From Oscillospiraceae bacterium (GTDB lineage Bacteria > Bacillota_A > Clostridia > Oscillospirales > Oscillospiraceae), in contig JAFYCC010000095.1 of assembly GCA_017539885.1 (NCBI GenBank), positions 1 through 49,599 of the forward strand: a stretch of 49,599 bases of DNA, read 5' to 3'. Each line of letters starts with the position of its first letter. Position 1 is the stretch's first letter. The translations under genes were made by a program, and so were the position numbers. Of this stretch, positions 14,782 to 23,489 are shown piece after piece. The notes beneath the pieces were generated by a model. That model had not been told where the DNA came from and made no database searches. It worked only from the letters and a program-made list of their open reading frames with translations.

Positions 14782-15852
14782 TCAGTTGGTTTTGTCTTCG
14801 CTTCCGGTCTCAGTCTCCGGCTCATCGCCGGCTTCGCTCTCCGACTCGATTTCCGGCTCGTCACCGGATTCGGTCTCGGCATCGGTTTCCAAAACGCCGT
14901 CTTCCCCACGAGCCGACTCATCCGGGCATTTCTTGCGAGTCTGCGCCGTCTCGTCCTTCGGCCGTCTCTCCGCCCATAATACGCGGTTCTTCTTTCGTCC
15001 GAAGACGACCAGCAATACTACGGACACGATCAGCGTCACCGCAGCGAGCAGCTGCGAGATGCGGATCACGCCGGGCACGAGCCAGAGGCTGTCCGTGCGC
15101 AGGCCCTCGATCAGCATCCTGCCAAGGCCGTACCAGGCCAGATAGAGCAGAAAAACCTCGCCGTCAAAGCGACGTCTGTGCCGTTTCGTCCAGAAATGCA
15201 GTCCCAGAAAGCCGATCACATTCCAGAGCGACTCGTACAGAAAAGTCGGATGCACGTAGAAAGTCTCATAGCCCGGCACAGTCAGGCCCATGCGGCAGAA
15301 CAGTTTATCTACGTTTTCCGACCAGCCGTAGGCTTCGCGGTTCGTGAAATTGCCCCAGCGTCCCACAGCCTGTCCGATCAGCAGACCCATGCCGCCGCAG
15401 TCGACAAGCGCGCCGAGCGAGATCTTCTTGCGCCACGCTGTCAGGATCATTCCGAGCGCTCCGCCGATCACGCCTCCGTAGATCGCCAGTCCGCCCTCCC
15501 AGATTTTCAGGATGGATACCGGATCCTGCAGATAGGGATTTGCGCCTGACGCGTCCTTAAATGTGAGGCAGTAGTAAAGCCGCGCTCCTATGATCCCCAG
15601 CGGAACCGCTGCGATCAGGGAGTCATACAGGTCGTCCGACGACACGCCGAAGAGCTTGCCGCTGCGCCTGACACTGTACAGGATGGCGAGGAAAAAGCCG
15701 ACGGCGATGATCACGCCGTATAGATAGATCGTTCTTCCGAACAGCTGGAAGGATGCCGGCGGACAGACGGAAAACCCTTCTCCAAACATGGGAAAGCTGA
15801 TCGTTGCCTGCCGGAGCTGATCCATTGTAAATTGCGATACGCTCAAAGTCAA
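14782..15852 (-). CDS. lgt: Prolipoprotein diacylglyceryl transferase with acidic C-terminal tail
   Basis: 356 residues. I choose TTG at 15852: AGGAGG inside the end of the upstream gene lies 8 bases before it, while the later ATG at 15825 has no ribosome binding site. Seven or more membrane segments. Lgt signatures are LYGVIIAVGFFLAILYSVRR, GARLYYCLTF, WEGGLAIYGGVIGG and GQAVGRWGNFTNREAYG, plus HPTFLYESLWN. Moves diacylglycerol from phosphatidylglycerol to the lipobox Cys of prolipoproteins; two such proteins are in this window. After the last helix (about residue 285) there is a cytosolic, very acidic tail with imperfect ESGDEPEIE/AGDEPETE repeats, not needed in ordinary Lgt. Third gene of the ymfF-ymfH-lgt unit. 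Confidence 0.94.
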   Translation of the reverse strand: MTLSVSQFTMDQLRQATISFPMFGEGFSVCPPASFQLFGRTIYLYGVIIAVGFFLAILYSVRRSGKLFGVSSDDLYDSLIAAVPLGIIGARLYYCLTFKDASGANPYLQDPVSILKIWEGGLAIYGGVIGGALGMILTAWRKKISLGALVDCGGMGLLIGQAVGRWGNFTNREAYGWSENVDKLFCRMGLTVPGYETFYVHPTFLYESLWNVIGFLGLHFWTKRHRRRFDGEVFLLYLAWYGLGRMLIEGLRTDSLWLVPGVIRISQLLAAVTLIVSVVLLVVFGRKKNRVLWAERRPKDETAQTRKKCPDESARGEDGVLETDAETESGDEPEIESESEAGDEPETETGSEDKTN

Positions 15853-15855
15853 GCC

Positions 15856-17133
15856 CTATACCTCCTCGCGGGGTTTCACAACGGAAAGCGCAAGCTTTTC
15901 CGCACGAAGGACGCTGCCCAGGAACGCCGCCGCTTCCTGCGCGGTGATTTCCCGCGCCGCAGCAAAAGCGTCCAGGGCGCAGTAACCCGCGAAGCAGCCC
16001 TCCGCCAGATCGCTCGCCAGATCGCCGAAGTAGCCCAGCGCGCGCAGGCGCATGCCGTAATCCGTGCGGCGAACACGCTCAAAGAGCGCCGCATCCAGTC
16101 CGTTCTTCGCGGCATCTTCCGCCGCCGCGGAGATCTCCCGCATCACCTTCTCGGGATCCCGGCTCTCGCCGGAAACGACTACGGTGCCGATACCTCCGGA
16201 GTAGACGGCTTCGAAGTCGAAACTGTTGTTGATCAGTCCCTCTGCGTAAAGCCGGTTGTACAGCGGTGAGGAATCCCCCAGCAGGCAGCTCAGCGCGAGA
16301 TCTGCCGTCAGACGCTGCCGCATCATTTTTTCTCCCTTTTCTGCCGGCTGGAAGGTCCCGCCGAACGCGAACAGCGGCATGGACACCTCCATCACCTTTT
16401 CCGCTCTGCGGCTTACCGGCAGCTCGGCTTCCTCCGGACCGTAATCACGCTCCGGCTGCTCCCCCGCCTCGGCAGGCAGAATGCGCAGGGCAGCCTCCCG
16501 AACCCGCTCCGGATCAACGTCGCCCACGACGCACAGAGTCATGTTCGAGGGATTGTAAAAGACCCTATGGCAGCCGTATAGCGTCTCCGGCGTTATGGCG
16601 GCGATGCTCTCCGCAGTGCCCGCCACATCATCGCGCACGGGATTGTGCGCGAGCAGGCACTTCAGCAGTCCATAATACACGGCGAAATCCGGATTGTCAT
16701 CCGTCATGCCGATTTCCTGTCCGATGATGCCCTGTTCCTTCTGCACGCTCTCCGGCGTAAAATAGGGCGTGGAAACGAATCTCAGAAGCGTATCCAGATT
16801 CTCGTAGAACCCCTCCGTCGAGGAGAAATAGTAGGCTGTCATCGCCGCGGACGTGAACGCGTTCGGATCCGCGCCGTTGGCAGAAAGGATGCTGAGGGCA
16901 TTGCCGTCCGGCATGTCGAACATCTTGTGCTCAAGGAAATGCGCAACGCCCGCCGGTGTGTCGATCCACTCTCCGCCGAGCTTGAACCGGCGGTCCGCTC
17001 CACCATAATCCGTCGCGAAAAAGGCGTAAGACTTCGCGTATCCAGGTTTCGGCGCCACGTAAAGGCGCAGGCCGTTTGGCAGCACGTCCGAATACAGTGT
17101 CTCGCCAATCTGCGGATACTCTCTCTTTTTCAT
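15856..17133 (-). CDS. ymfH: M16-family zinc peptidase, YmfH-like
   Basis: 425 residues; the ATG overlaps the end of ymfF by four bases (ATGA). The inverted zinc motif HFLEH is at residues 65-69 in AGVAHFLEHKMFD, with the third ligand region KEQGIIGQEIGM about 70 residues later. This is a catalytically intact M16 (pitrilysin/processing-peptidase) half. Its partner YmfF lacks the motif, and the two probably form a heterodimeric protease like other bacterial M16 pairs. Some databases link the pair to elongation factor P aminopentanol modification; that link is known from other species and not shown here. Confidence 0.88.
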   Translation of the reverse strand: MKKREYPQIGETLYSDVLPNGLRLYVAPKPGYAKSYAFFATDYGGADRRFKLGGEWIDTPAGVAHFLEHKMFDMPDGNALSILSANGADPNAFTSAAMTAYYFSSTEGFYENLDTLLRFVSTPYFTPESVQKEQGIIGQEIGMTDDNPDFAVYYGLLKCLLAHNPVRDDVAGTAESIAAITPETLYGCHRVFYNPSNMTLCVVGDVDPERVREAALRILPAEAGEQPERDYGPEEAELPVSRRAEKVMEVSMPLFAFGGTFQPAEKGEKMMRQRLTADLALSCLLGDSSPLYNRLYAEGLINNSFDFEAVYSGGIGTVVVSGESRDPEKVMREISAAAEDAAKNGLDAALFERVRRTDYGMRLRALGYFGDLASDLAEGCFAGYCALDAFAAAREITAQEAAAFLGSVLRAEKLALSVVKPREEV

Positions 17134-18431
17134 TCCTCCTCCGCCTCCTCTCCTTCGGGAAGTCCGCGCAGGAAATAGACCGCATCGCAGCAGCAGCTCT
17201 GCGCAACGGAGACGACCTGCTCCTTCGTCACATACTCACACAGCGAAGCCAGTTCCTCCGGATTCCAGTCCCATCCGCCGAGCGCCTGCGTGAGATAGAA
17301 GTTCTCCAGGGAGCCCGGACTGTCTGAGACCGTTCGCAGTGAAGAGGCCACGTAGCGTCCGGCGTATTCAAGTTCCTGATCCGTCACATCGCCGTTCTTT
17401 ACTGCTTCGAGCTGGCGGAAGATCTCGTCCTTCGCCTCGTCGTACTTATCAAACTCGATACCGCTCGACACGACCATGACGCCCTTCTGCACATCGGTCA
17501 TGGAACTGGCAAAATAACAAAGAGACAGCTTTTCGCGGACGTTCTCGAACAGCTTGGATGTCACCGCGCCACCGTAGACGGCGTTGAACACGCGTATGGC
17601 GGGCACGTCCGGTTCCTCCATGCAAGCGCCAAGCCGCCAGCCGATGGCGAGCTTGCCCTGCGTTACGTCCAGTTCCTCGGTGAAATACCGCGTCTCGTCC
17701 TCCAGTGTGTTCATGCGGATGTCGGTCCCGATCTCGTAGTCGATCTCGCCCCGCGGCAGATTCATCAGCGCCTCGCGCAGCACGCGCTCCACCTGCTCCG
17801 GCTGTGCGCTGCCGCAGTAGAAGCACTCCACCGGCGATGTCGCCAGCAGCTGATGATAATGCTTTGTGAGTTTCTGATATCCGATGTTTTCCGCTTCGTC
17901 CTCACTGCCGATGCTGCTCACGGCGAAATCCTCTCCGAAACACATCAGCTCAATAAGACGGTGGATGGAATAACTCCGCTTCTCATTGATACGGCCACGG
18001 ATCATGTCCAGAAGCTTCTCCCTCTCGCTGTCCACGTAGGCCGGCAGCAGAAGGCCGCCGCGCGTAAACGGGGAAAGCAGCATCTCGCCGACGAGCGCGC
18101 CGACGCCCTCAAGCTGCTTCGAGCCCTCCGGCAGGAACTTGTCGTCTGCAAAATCCGCGTAAAAGCCGATCGCCTGAACCTCCCCGATCTTGCGTACCAG
18201 CGGCTCTATCCTCGCGCCGTACAGCATGTCCAGTTCCGCGGAGATAGCTTCCATATCCGGAAGGCGGGAGGTTCCCCTGCGCAGCACCATAGGGATCAGC
18301 GCGTTTTTCGATGCATTTTCACGGCTGAGCTGCGTCAGCAGGTTCACGCTCAGGCAGCCTGTCTTGAATTTGTCCGTCTGCAGACACGTCAGCGTGACGC
18401 CGGGCAGCAGCTCAACTCTCACGGCATCCAT
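17130..18431 (-). CDS. ymfF: Inactive M16-family peptidase subunit, YmfF-like
   Basis: 433 residues, ATG at 18431 (GAGGG upstream). M16 fold segments are visible (NLLTQLSRENASKNALIPMVLRRG, split here as ASKNALIPMVLRRG; AELDMLYGARIEPLVRKIGE; KLFENVREKLSLCYFASS) but there is no HxxEH where the active partner has it. The late VREKLSLCYFA equals the substrate-binding R/Y region of the C-terminal M16 half. First gene of the unit. A weak promoter (TTCCAA, 16 bases, TAAAAT; 18514-18487) lies upstream. Predicted to bind YmfH and form the peptide chamber. Confidence 0.85.
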   Translation of the reverse strand: MDAVRVELLPGVTLTCLQTDKFKTGCLSVNLLTQLSRENASKNALIPMVLRRGTSRLPDMEAISAELDMLYGARIEPLVRKIGEVQAIGFYADFADDKFLPEGSKQLEGVGALVGEMLLSPFTRGGLLLPAYVDSEREKLLDMIRGRINEKRSYSIHRLIELMCFGEDFAVSSIGSEDEAENIGYQKLTKHYHQLLATSPVECFYCGSAQPEQVERVLREALMNLPRGEIDYEIGTDIRMNTLEDETRYFTEELDVTQGKLAIGWRLGACMEEPDVPAIRVFNAVYGGAVTSKLFENVREKLSLCYFASSMTDVQKGVMVVSSGIEFDKYDEAKDEIFRQLEAVKNGDVTDQELEYAGRYVASSLRTVSDSPGSLENFYLTQALGGWDWNPEELASLCEYVTKEQVVSVAQSCCCDAVYFLRGLPEGEEAEEE

Positions 18432-18761
18432 ACCGCATCCCTCGTTTCTTCACATACTCGTTGGAGCGCAAACTGCTCCGTTTATTATTTTACCACAACT
18501 TGCGCGTGTTGGAAATGCTAATTTTGTTTTTTCGCCCGTACAGCCGGTCTGTTACGGGGATTCGCCGGCTTCTCTCGCTGCTCGATTTCCCCCTTGAAAA
18601 TAGAATAATCCGTCGCCGGAACTCCCGACAGCGGATTACCCGTTATTATGCGATTCTGGATTATTAGCTGAGATCTTTCCGCTCCAGCTCGTCGTTACCG
18701 GTGATCTGCGCAGGCATTTCACTGGTTTCGAAGTTCAGACCGCATAAAGCATCAGAATCGT
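18432..18761. other. Intergenic region upstream of ymfF
   Basis: Holds the weak ymfF promoter (18487-18514) and a small hairpin GGAGC/GCTCC (18463-18479) in its leader. The remainder shows no RNA gene or convincing terminator. A 48-codon open frame on the minus strand (18664-18810) overlaps the Ntn-hydrolase end; see rejected items. Confidence 0.4.
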
Positions 18762-19463
18762 TCAAAGGCGCCTCTCTGCCGAAAGCTTCCGATTCTGCAC
18801 ACTGCCCCATTCTCTGTTCTCGCACCAGTATACAGACCTCTCCTCCACGTCGAATACCATGGAGACAACAGTCGGACAGACCTCCTGCGACGCGGCGCGC
18901 AGGACCTTAAAGCAGTCCTCCACGCCGAAATCCCGCGGTGCGACACGCAGCAGGGCTTCCGCCGTCCTGTACCTGTCCAGGCCCATCCACGGATGCGTCT
19001 CCGCATCCCCCTTCATCGGGGAAAAGTTGGTCAGGATGCTGAATTCCGGTTTTTCATAGTACAGACTGCCCTGCCCGGGAACAATATACAGCACGTTTCC
19101 CTCCGCGTCGGACAGTGCGGACATAAATGTTACCCCCGGCTCGCTGAACACCGGCCGCGTCCGCGCGATCTCCCGGATCTCCTGCAGGGTCTTTTTCCGA
19201 AGGAGAAGATCGATATCCAGTCGGATGACGTTCTCTCCGTCGCCATTGGGATCGCTGCGCGCATCAAAGGGCCAGCAGGTCGGCATCCCCACGAAATCGC
19301 CCCGCACGTTCGCGCCGAAGAGCGGGAGCCAGCCGGCAGCCTCGTCACGGATCTCTACATAGACGCCGTATTCCGCCGGCCGGACCCTGTGCTCCATATC
19401 GAGCAGGTCCAGATTCCATCCTACAATCGTTTTCTCCTTATTGACCACAAGACTCGTGCACAT
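18762..19463 (-). CDS. Ntn-hydrolase of the linear-amide C-N hydrolase / choloylglycine hydrolase type
   Basis: 233 residues, ATG at 19463 with AGGGAG upstream. Begins MCTS, so removal of Met exposes Cys2 as the N-terminal nucleophile, as in bile salt hydrolases and penicillin V acylases. GWNLDLLD at 15-22 corresponds to the usual RNxDW-like element, but the catalytic-site Arg position is Trp. Later segments LFGANVRGDFVG, GNVLYIVPGQGSLYYE, and FSILTNFSPM (the usual NxP loop) support the fold. It is about 100 residues shorter than a bile salt hydrolase (about 320), so it is more likely a small acylase or acyltransferase relative. Standalone gene, cytosolic. Substrate unknown. Confidence 0.75.
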   Translation of the reverse strand: MCTSLVVNKEKTIVGWNLDLLDMEHRVRPAEYGVYVEIRDEAAGWLPLFGANVRGDFVGMPTCWPFDARSDPNGDGENVIRLDIDLLLRKKTLQEIREIARTRPVFSEPGVTFMSALSDAEGNVLYIVPGQGSLYYEKPEFSILTNFSPMKGDAETHPWMGLDRYRTAEALLRVAPRDFGVEDCFKVLRAASQEVCPTVVSMVFDVEERSVYWCENREWGSVQNRKLSAERRL

Positions 19464-19608
19464 ATGCTTCTCCCTATCCCGACAGCATTCCTACCGCCCA
19501 GATGACAGCGAACGGACAGCTGAATACAAGAGTGCGGCGGCAGGCACCGATGTCTGACCATTCCGTCATATGTCCTTATGACGCTCCGATTCTGCGCATC
19601 GCTCGGAC

Positions 19609-20370
19609 TCAGATCCGCTTTGAGCAGACGACCTTATCCGCATGAATCTCGCCATGCACGTCTGCGCAGCTGACATTGTCCCCGGCTGTAACGCCGCCGC
19701 CAACATTACCGCACCGCACACTGTCGCCCGCGTCGACATTTCCGGCCACGTCTCCGCAGGTGATGCCGTCGCCCGCGGTCACATGTCCGAGAACGCTGCC
19801 GCAGTATACGCCGTCTCCTGCCTGCACGTTTCCGCCTACGTCACCGCACCGGACGCCGTCGCCCGCAGTCACGTCACCGCCTACGCCGCCCTCTATGCTT
19901 ACGCTGTCTTCCGCATGTACGCAGCCGGTCACCTCTCCCTGCACGGTGACGTCAAACGCAGAGTGGATGTCCCGCACGCTGCCGGAATAGTGCAGGATCG
20001 CATCGCTGCCCCGGCTGCCGAAAATGACCGCAGACGGGCGTTTACTGATCTCTGCATAGTCTGCGAGCCTGTGACCTACATAGCACACCGCCCGCAGATC
20101 CCCGTCGTCCGGCCATGGCAGTCCCTCCAGAACCGGCCCGGCTTCGGGGGCGGGCATTACCTTTCCTGCACGTCCGAACAGTTCGTCTATGCTGACCTCA
20201 AAGGTATCCGCGAGCACGGGCATCAGCATGATATCCGGGCAGCACTGATCCGATTCCCACTTGCTCACCGCCTGATTGCTGACTCCCAGCCTCTGCGCCA
20301 GAGCTTCCTGTGTCAGCCCGTGCGCCTTTCGCATCTGCGCGATCCGCGCGCCGAAATAGATCTGTTCCAT
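19609..20370 (-). CDS. XRE-family regulator fused to a beta-solenoid repeat domain
   Basis: 253 residues from ATG at 20370 (AAAGGA upstream); the frame stays open upstream to 20526 but that stretch covers a promoter and a terminator. Residues 4-62 are a Cro/CI helix-turn-helix (RIAQMRKAHGLTQEALAQRL, NQAVSKWESD). Residues 70-145 form a linker domain. Residues 145-250 are about six 15-residue repeats of the form G-x-V-x-AGD-x-V-x-CG-x-V (GDVTAGDGVRCGDVG, GNVQAGDGVYCGSVL, GHVTAGDGITCGDVA, GNVDAGDSVRCGNVG, GGVTAGDNVSCADVH). This resembles bactofilin/polymer-forming beta-helices, with a Cys at the same place in every repeat. Perhaps a self-assembling or redox/metal-sensing transcription factor (inference). 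Probably autoregulated through the palindrome at 20463. Confidence 0.82.
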   Translation of the reverse strand: MEQIYFGARIAQMRKAHGLTQEALAQRLGVSNQAVSKWESDQCCPDIMLMPVLADTFEVSIDELFGRAGKVMPAPEAGPVLEGLPWPDDGDLRAVCYVGHRLADYAEISKRPSAVIFGSRGSDAILHYSGSVRDIHSAFDVTVQGEVTGCVHAEDSVSIEGGVGGDVTAGDGVRCGDVGGNVQAGDGVYCGSVLGHVTAGDGITCGDVAGNVDAGDSVRCGNVGGGVTAGDNVSCADVHGEIHADKVVCSKRI

Positions 20371-20412
20371 CGTTTTCGTCCTTTCCGATTTGATGCCGTC
20401 GCGACTGTATTC

Positions 20413-20441
20413 AGCATAGAAACCGCGACGCGGAAAAGCAA
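20413..20441 (-). promoter_or_regulatory. Promoter of the XRE-solenoid gene
   Basis: Minus strand TTGCTT (20441-20436), 17 bases, TATGCT (20418-20413), 43 bases before the ATG. Confidence 0.55.
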
Positions 20442-20462
20442 GTCTTTCGTGGTTGGATTCGC

Positions 20463-20483
20463 TTTCCAACCTGCGGTTGGAAA
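20463..20483. promoter_or_regulatory. Perfect palindrome, candidate operator
   Basis: Arms TTTCCAACC and GGTTGGAAA around TGC, 22 bases upstream of the -35 of the XRE gene. A third half-site GGTTGGA is at 20451-20457. Likely bound by the XRE protein itself (inference). Confidence 0.6.
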
Positions 20484-20494
20484 CATTCGCGGCA

Positions 20495-20520
20495 AAAAAC
20501 CGCCCGGATACGGGCGGTTT
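20495..20520 (-). terminator. Terminator after the DHH gene
   Basis: AAACCGCCCG, loop of 4, CGGGCGGTTT, then TTTTGCC on the minus strand, 6 bases past the DHH stop. Confidence 0.88.
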
Positions 20521-20526
20521 CTGCAC

Positions 20527-21459
20527 TCAGGCGTTGAGCGCCTTGATAATCTCCGGGAGCTGCGCGTCGACCTTGTCGTTGTCGAGCTGGCAGGTACCGG
20601 CGTTGCGGTGTCCGCCGCCGCCGTAGCGGAGGCAGAGCGCGCCGATATCGACTTCGGAGCCCTTGTTGACTATGGACTTGCCGATCATGACGGCGGTGTT
20701 CTGCTTCTGATAGCCCCACGCGACGTGGACGGAGATCTGCGTTTCCGGGTAGAGCGCGTAGATCATGAAGCGGTTGCCCGCATGGATGACCTCTTCATTC
20801 CGAAGATCAAGCACCACGACTTTGTCGTAAACCTTTGCGATGCGCTTGAGCTGCGCCTCGAACAGTTCAGACTGTTCGAAATAGAGGTCGACGCGCTCCT
20901 TGACGTCCGGCAGCTGCAGGATCTGGTCGATGTCGTGTTCGAGGCAGTAGTCGATCAGTTCCATCATCAGCGCATAGTTGGAGATGCGGAACTCGTGGAA
21001 ACGGCCGAGTCCGGTGCGGGCGTCCATCAGGTAATGCAGCAGCACCCAGCCGGTCGGATGCAGGATCTCATCCAAGGTGAAGTCCGCGCTGTCGCCCTTG
21101 TCCACAGCCGTCATCAGATCCTCCGAGATACGCGGGAAGGCCTTCTCGCCGCCGTAGTAGTCGTAAACGACGCGCGCCGCGCTCTTTGCCTTGGGATCGA
21201 TGATGAGCTTGCCGCCGGTCTCGACCGCCTTGAGCCGCTCCTCCTCGGACTCGTGGTGGTCAAACGCGATGCCCACACGCGGATCATAGGGCAGATTCGT
21301 TGTGATATCGTTTTTCGTCAATTCGATCTTGCCGTCCTGCACATCCTTGGGATGCACGAACTTGATCTCATCGATGAGCTTGAGTTCCTTGAGCATCATG
21401 GCGCAGGCCAATCCGTCAAAATCGCTGCGGGTGACAAGTCTTCTCACTTGCTGTTCCAT
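20527..21459 (-). CDS. DHH-family phosphoesterase (exopolyphosphatase-like)
   Basis: 310 residues from ATG at 21459 with GGAGG upstream; an apparent N-terminal extension in the same frame has no start signal. N-terminal DHH motifs are TRSDFDGLACAMML, then VGIAFDHHESEE (the DHH triad) and MTAVDKGDSADF. At the C-terminus the DHHA1-like GSEVDIGALCLRYGGGGHRNAGTC carries the substrate-binding GGGGH loop. Members hydrolyse phosphoester bonds in cyclic or linear nucleotides, oligoribonucleotides or polyphosphate using Mn. The exact substrate is not clear from sequence. No membrane domain, so it is not the GdpP type. Single gene with its own terminator. Confidence 0.85.
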   Translation of the reverse strand: MEQQVRRLVTRSDFDGLACAMMLKELKLIDEIKFVHPKDVQDGKIELTKNDITTNLPYDPRVGIAFDHHESEEERLKAVETGGKLIIDPKAKSAARVVYDYYGGEKAFPRISEDLMTAVDKGDSADFTLDEILHPTGWVLLHYLMDARTGLGRFHEFRISNYALMMELIDYCLEHDIDQILQLPDVKERVDLYFEQSELFEAQLKRIAKVYDKVVVLDLRNEEVIHAGNRFMIYALYPETQISVHVAWGYQKQNTAVMIGKSIVNKGSEVDIGALCLRYGGGGHRNAGTCQLDNDKVDAQLPEIIKALNA

Positions 21460-21541
21460 ATATATTCCTCCAGATAACGGATTTCGGTCGGCATTGATTA
21501 TAGCACAGGCGAACGGTTCTTGTAAAGCGACAGTATTCAAG

Positions 21542-21577
21542 CTTTGGGGGCCGTTCCGTTCGGAACGCCCCCCAAAG
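21542..21577 (-). terminator. Hairpin after the first S15/CocE-type hydrolase gene
   Basis: CTTTGGGGG and CCCCCAAAG arms with further GTTCC/GGAAC pairing inside, 15 bases beyond the stop at 21593. No T-run, so strength is uncertain. Confidence 0.55.
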
Positions 21578-21592
21578 TCGTTACTATGAGAT

Positions 21593-23392
21593 TCAGCGGA
21601 CGATGAAATCTCCGGATACATATTTCGGCGGGATGACCGGGATCTGCAGATAGGACTGGTACTGTCCGCCCGTGTGGAACACGTGCAGGCCATCGCCGTT
21701 GTCGTCCTGGAAGTCAAAACGGCTCTCCTGATACCAGCCGCTGAAGGGGAAGTTTCCTGTGATCTCGACGGTCAGTTTCTCGCCCTTGTGCCAGATTCGG
21801 CTGTGCGGCCAGATCTCGATCTCTACCGGATACACGACCCCCTGCTCCATCGGCTCGTCCTTCCTGTGTGCCTGCACAGGCTGGAAGTCGCTGCTCCATA
21901 CCGGATCCAGTTCTCTGCGCGCGCCGCGGAAGTAGCCCCATGCGCCGCGGTAGGGCTCCTTCATGACATCCACCGGCACATAGGTCCCGTCGGCCTTGAA
22001 TTTCTTGACCCAGATGAACATGTCCATGTTGTCGTAGCCGCGGCATTCGATGTTCATATGAAGCTTCAGATATCCGGTGACCTCCGTGTCCTCCTTGAAG
22101 GTATAGGTAAACACTGCCGTGTCGTCTCTCGGCTGCGTGACCAGTTCTGACTCGGATGCAACTTCTTCATCCTGCATCGTGGCGCTCGCCGCGTCCAGAT
22201 ACAGCTTGCGGTACTCGGTCCGCTTGATCGGAAACTCGTTCTCCTCCTTGTTGTGGATGAGATCGAATCCGTATGCGTCCATCAGATCGTAGCGAACGCG
22301 TGGCGTGAATTCCCAGCCGTTGCGCACGCCGCGGAGATACCGGTCGTAGAAGCGGCGCAGATCCTCCAGATTCTCCGGATTGTAGGTATCCGGCCACTCC
22401 ATGTCGCGGTGGATGCGCAGCCACTTGCGCATCGAGCGGATACGCCTGAAGCCCTCCAGAGAGCCGCGCAGATGGATATGACACCAGCCCGCGCAGACGT
22501 AGGCCGGCACGCGGATATCTTTCCACTTCGGGATCTTGTCCTCCCAGTAGGCATCCATAAACGGATGGAGCGCCAGCATGTTGCAGGCGTCCTCCAGATA
22601 GGTGTCACAGGCGACCGTCTCTACGATGCCGGTGTTGAAATAGGGATTCGGGATGCCGCCGCAGGCCATGCTCTCACGGTAGTGGTCTCCGGTGCCTTCC
22701 CAGACGGCGATGCAGGTCAGGTGCTCAGGCTGTTCTGCCGCGATGCGCCACTGCACCATGCCCACGCCGGAGTTTCCGAACAGGCCGACGCGCCCGTTGC
22801 ACCAGCTCTGCACAGCCACCCACTCGACGAAATCCGCACCGTCGCGGCCGTCCTGCGTGCCCCAGGTGTATACGTTGCCTTCACTGTGGCCGACGCCGCG
22901 CGGGTCTACGTTCGCGACGGCGTATCCGTGGCGGCACCAGTAGCCGGGGTCGGCGGATTCGAACTTTGCCATCGTGGAAACCGTCTGCGGTGGAACGCCC
23001 ATAAGCTTCCAGTCGTCCATGCCCTCGCTCGGGCGCTTGCCGAACGGGCCCCAGGAGATGATGACCGGCACAGGCTCGTCCGTCTTCGGGCGGTAGATGT
23101 CCGCATAGATCCTCGTGCCGTCACGCAGCGTGACGCACTCGTCCTGCATGCAGAGGATACCGTCTCCGCAGTCATAGGTCCTGTGATTCATCGGACCGCA
23201 GATGGAGAAGTTTTCGACTCTTCCGCCCTTTGCGCGGATCTCGTCACACTGTTCACGGGTAAGTCCGGGATTCCCCTTGCGGAACAGCACGTCGATCGTC
23301 TCGCCGCCGAAATCCGTCGGGATGACCTTGAACCGGTCCTTGTTTTCCTCATTATAGGGCAGGATGCGCGGATACTCCTTGAGTTGCTTCAA
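21593..23392 (-). CDS. CocE/NonD-type (S15 X-Pro dipeptidyl-peptidase-like) hydrolase, copy 1
   Basis: 599 residues from a TTG start at 23392: GGAG lies 10 bases upstream, and the following KQLKEYPRILPYNEENKDRF aligns with the start of copy 2. Alpha/beta-hydrolase core with CVTLRDGTRIYADIYRP, HGYAVANVDPRGVGHSEG and nucleophile-elbow GLFGNSGVGMVQW (Ser about residue 208). A helical cap and a C-terminal jelly-roll (TGYLKLHMNIECRGYDNMDMFIWV) follow, as in cocaine esterase and X-Pro peptidases. No signal peptide. Very similar in length and sequence to the next copy, from which it is 97 bases away. Expected to cleave an ester or amide; substrate unknown. It may be under separate control, because a hairpin lies between the copies. 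Confidence 0.88.
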   Translation of the reverse strand: MKQLKEYPRILPYNEENKDRFKVIPTDFGGETIDVLFRKGNPGLTREQCDEIRAKGGRVENFSICGPMNHRTYDCGDGILCMQDECVTLRDGTRIYADIYRPKTDEPVPVIISWGPFGKRPSEGMDDWKLMGVPPQTVSTMAKFESADPGYWCRHGYAVANVDPRGVGHSEGNVYTWGTQDGRDGADFVEWVAVQSWCNGRVGLFGNSGVGMVQWRIAAEQPEHLTCIAVWEGTGDHYRESMACGGIPNPYFNTGIVETVACDTYLEDACNMLALHPFMDAYWEDKIPKWKDIRVPAYVCAGWCHIHLRGSLEGFRRIRSMRKWLRIHRDMEWPDTYNPENLEDLRRFYDRYLRGVRNGWEFTPRVRYDLMDAYGFDLIHNKEENEFPIKRTEYRKLYLDAASATMQDEEVASESELVTQPRDDTAVFTYTFKEDTEVTGYLKLHMNIECRGYDNMDMFIWVKKFKADGTYVPVDVMKEPYRGAWGYFRGARRELDPVWSSDFQPVQAHRKDEPMEQGVVYPVEIEIWPHSRIWHKGEKLTVEITGNFPFSGWYQESRFDFQDDNGDGLHVFHTGGQYQSYLQIPVIPPKYVSGDFIVR

Positions 23393-23435
23393 AAAAGATC
23401 CACTCCTTTGATTTCTAGATCGGGGTCTGTCGTTG

Positions 23436-23468
23436 AAAGGGGTGTCCCGGGAGGAACACCCCTTTTTT
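23436..23468. terminator. Hairpin between the two hydrolase genes
   Basis: AAAGGGGTGT and ACACCCCTTTTTT arms around a 10-base loop, between the stop of copy 2 (23490) and the start of copy 1 (23392). The longer T-run is on the + strand; on the minus strand it ends in CCCCTTTCAACG, so it may act as a partial attenuator there. Confidence 0.6.
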
Positions 23469-23489
23469 CGTTTTAACGTTACCGGACCG

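Noticed and set aside
18664..18810. 48-codon minus-strand frame overlapping the end of the Ntn-hydrolase (ends ...ITGNDELERKDLS)
   Set aside because: Looks protein-like and could be a frameshifted tail of the hydrolase or a tiny gene, but it has no ribosome binding site and the hydrolase ends acceptably without it. Comparing homologue C-termini would decide.
19612..19935. Repeated + strand GC-rich motif opposite the XRE-solenoid gene
   Set aside because: Entirely explained by the 15-residue solenoid repeats on the minus strand.
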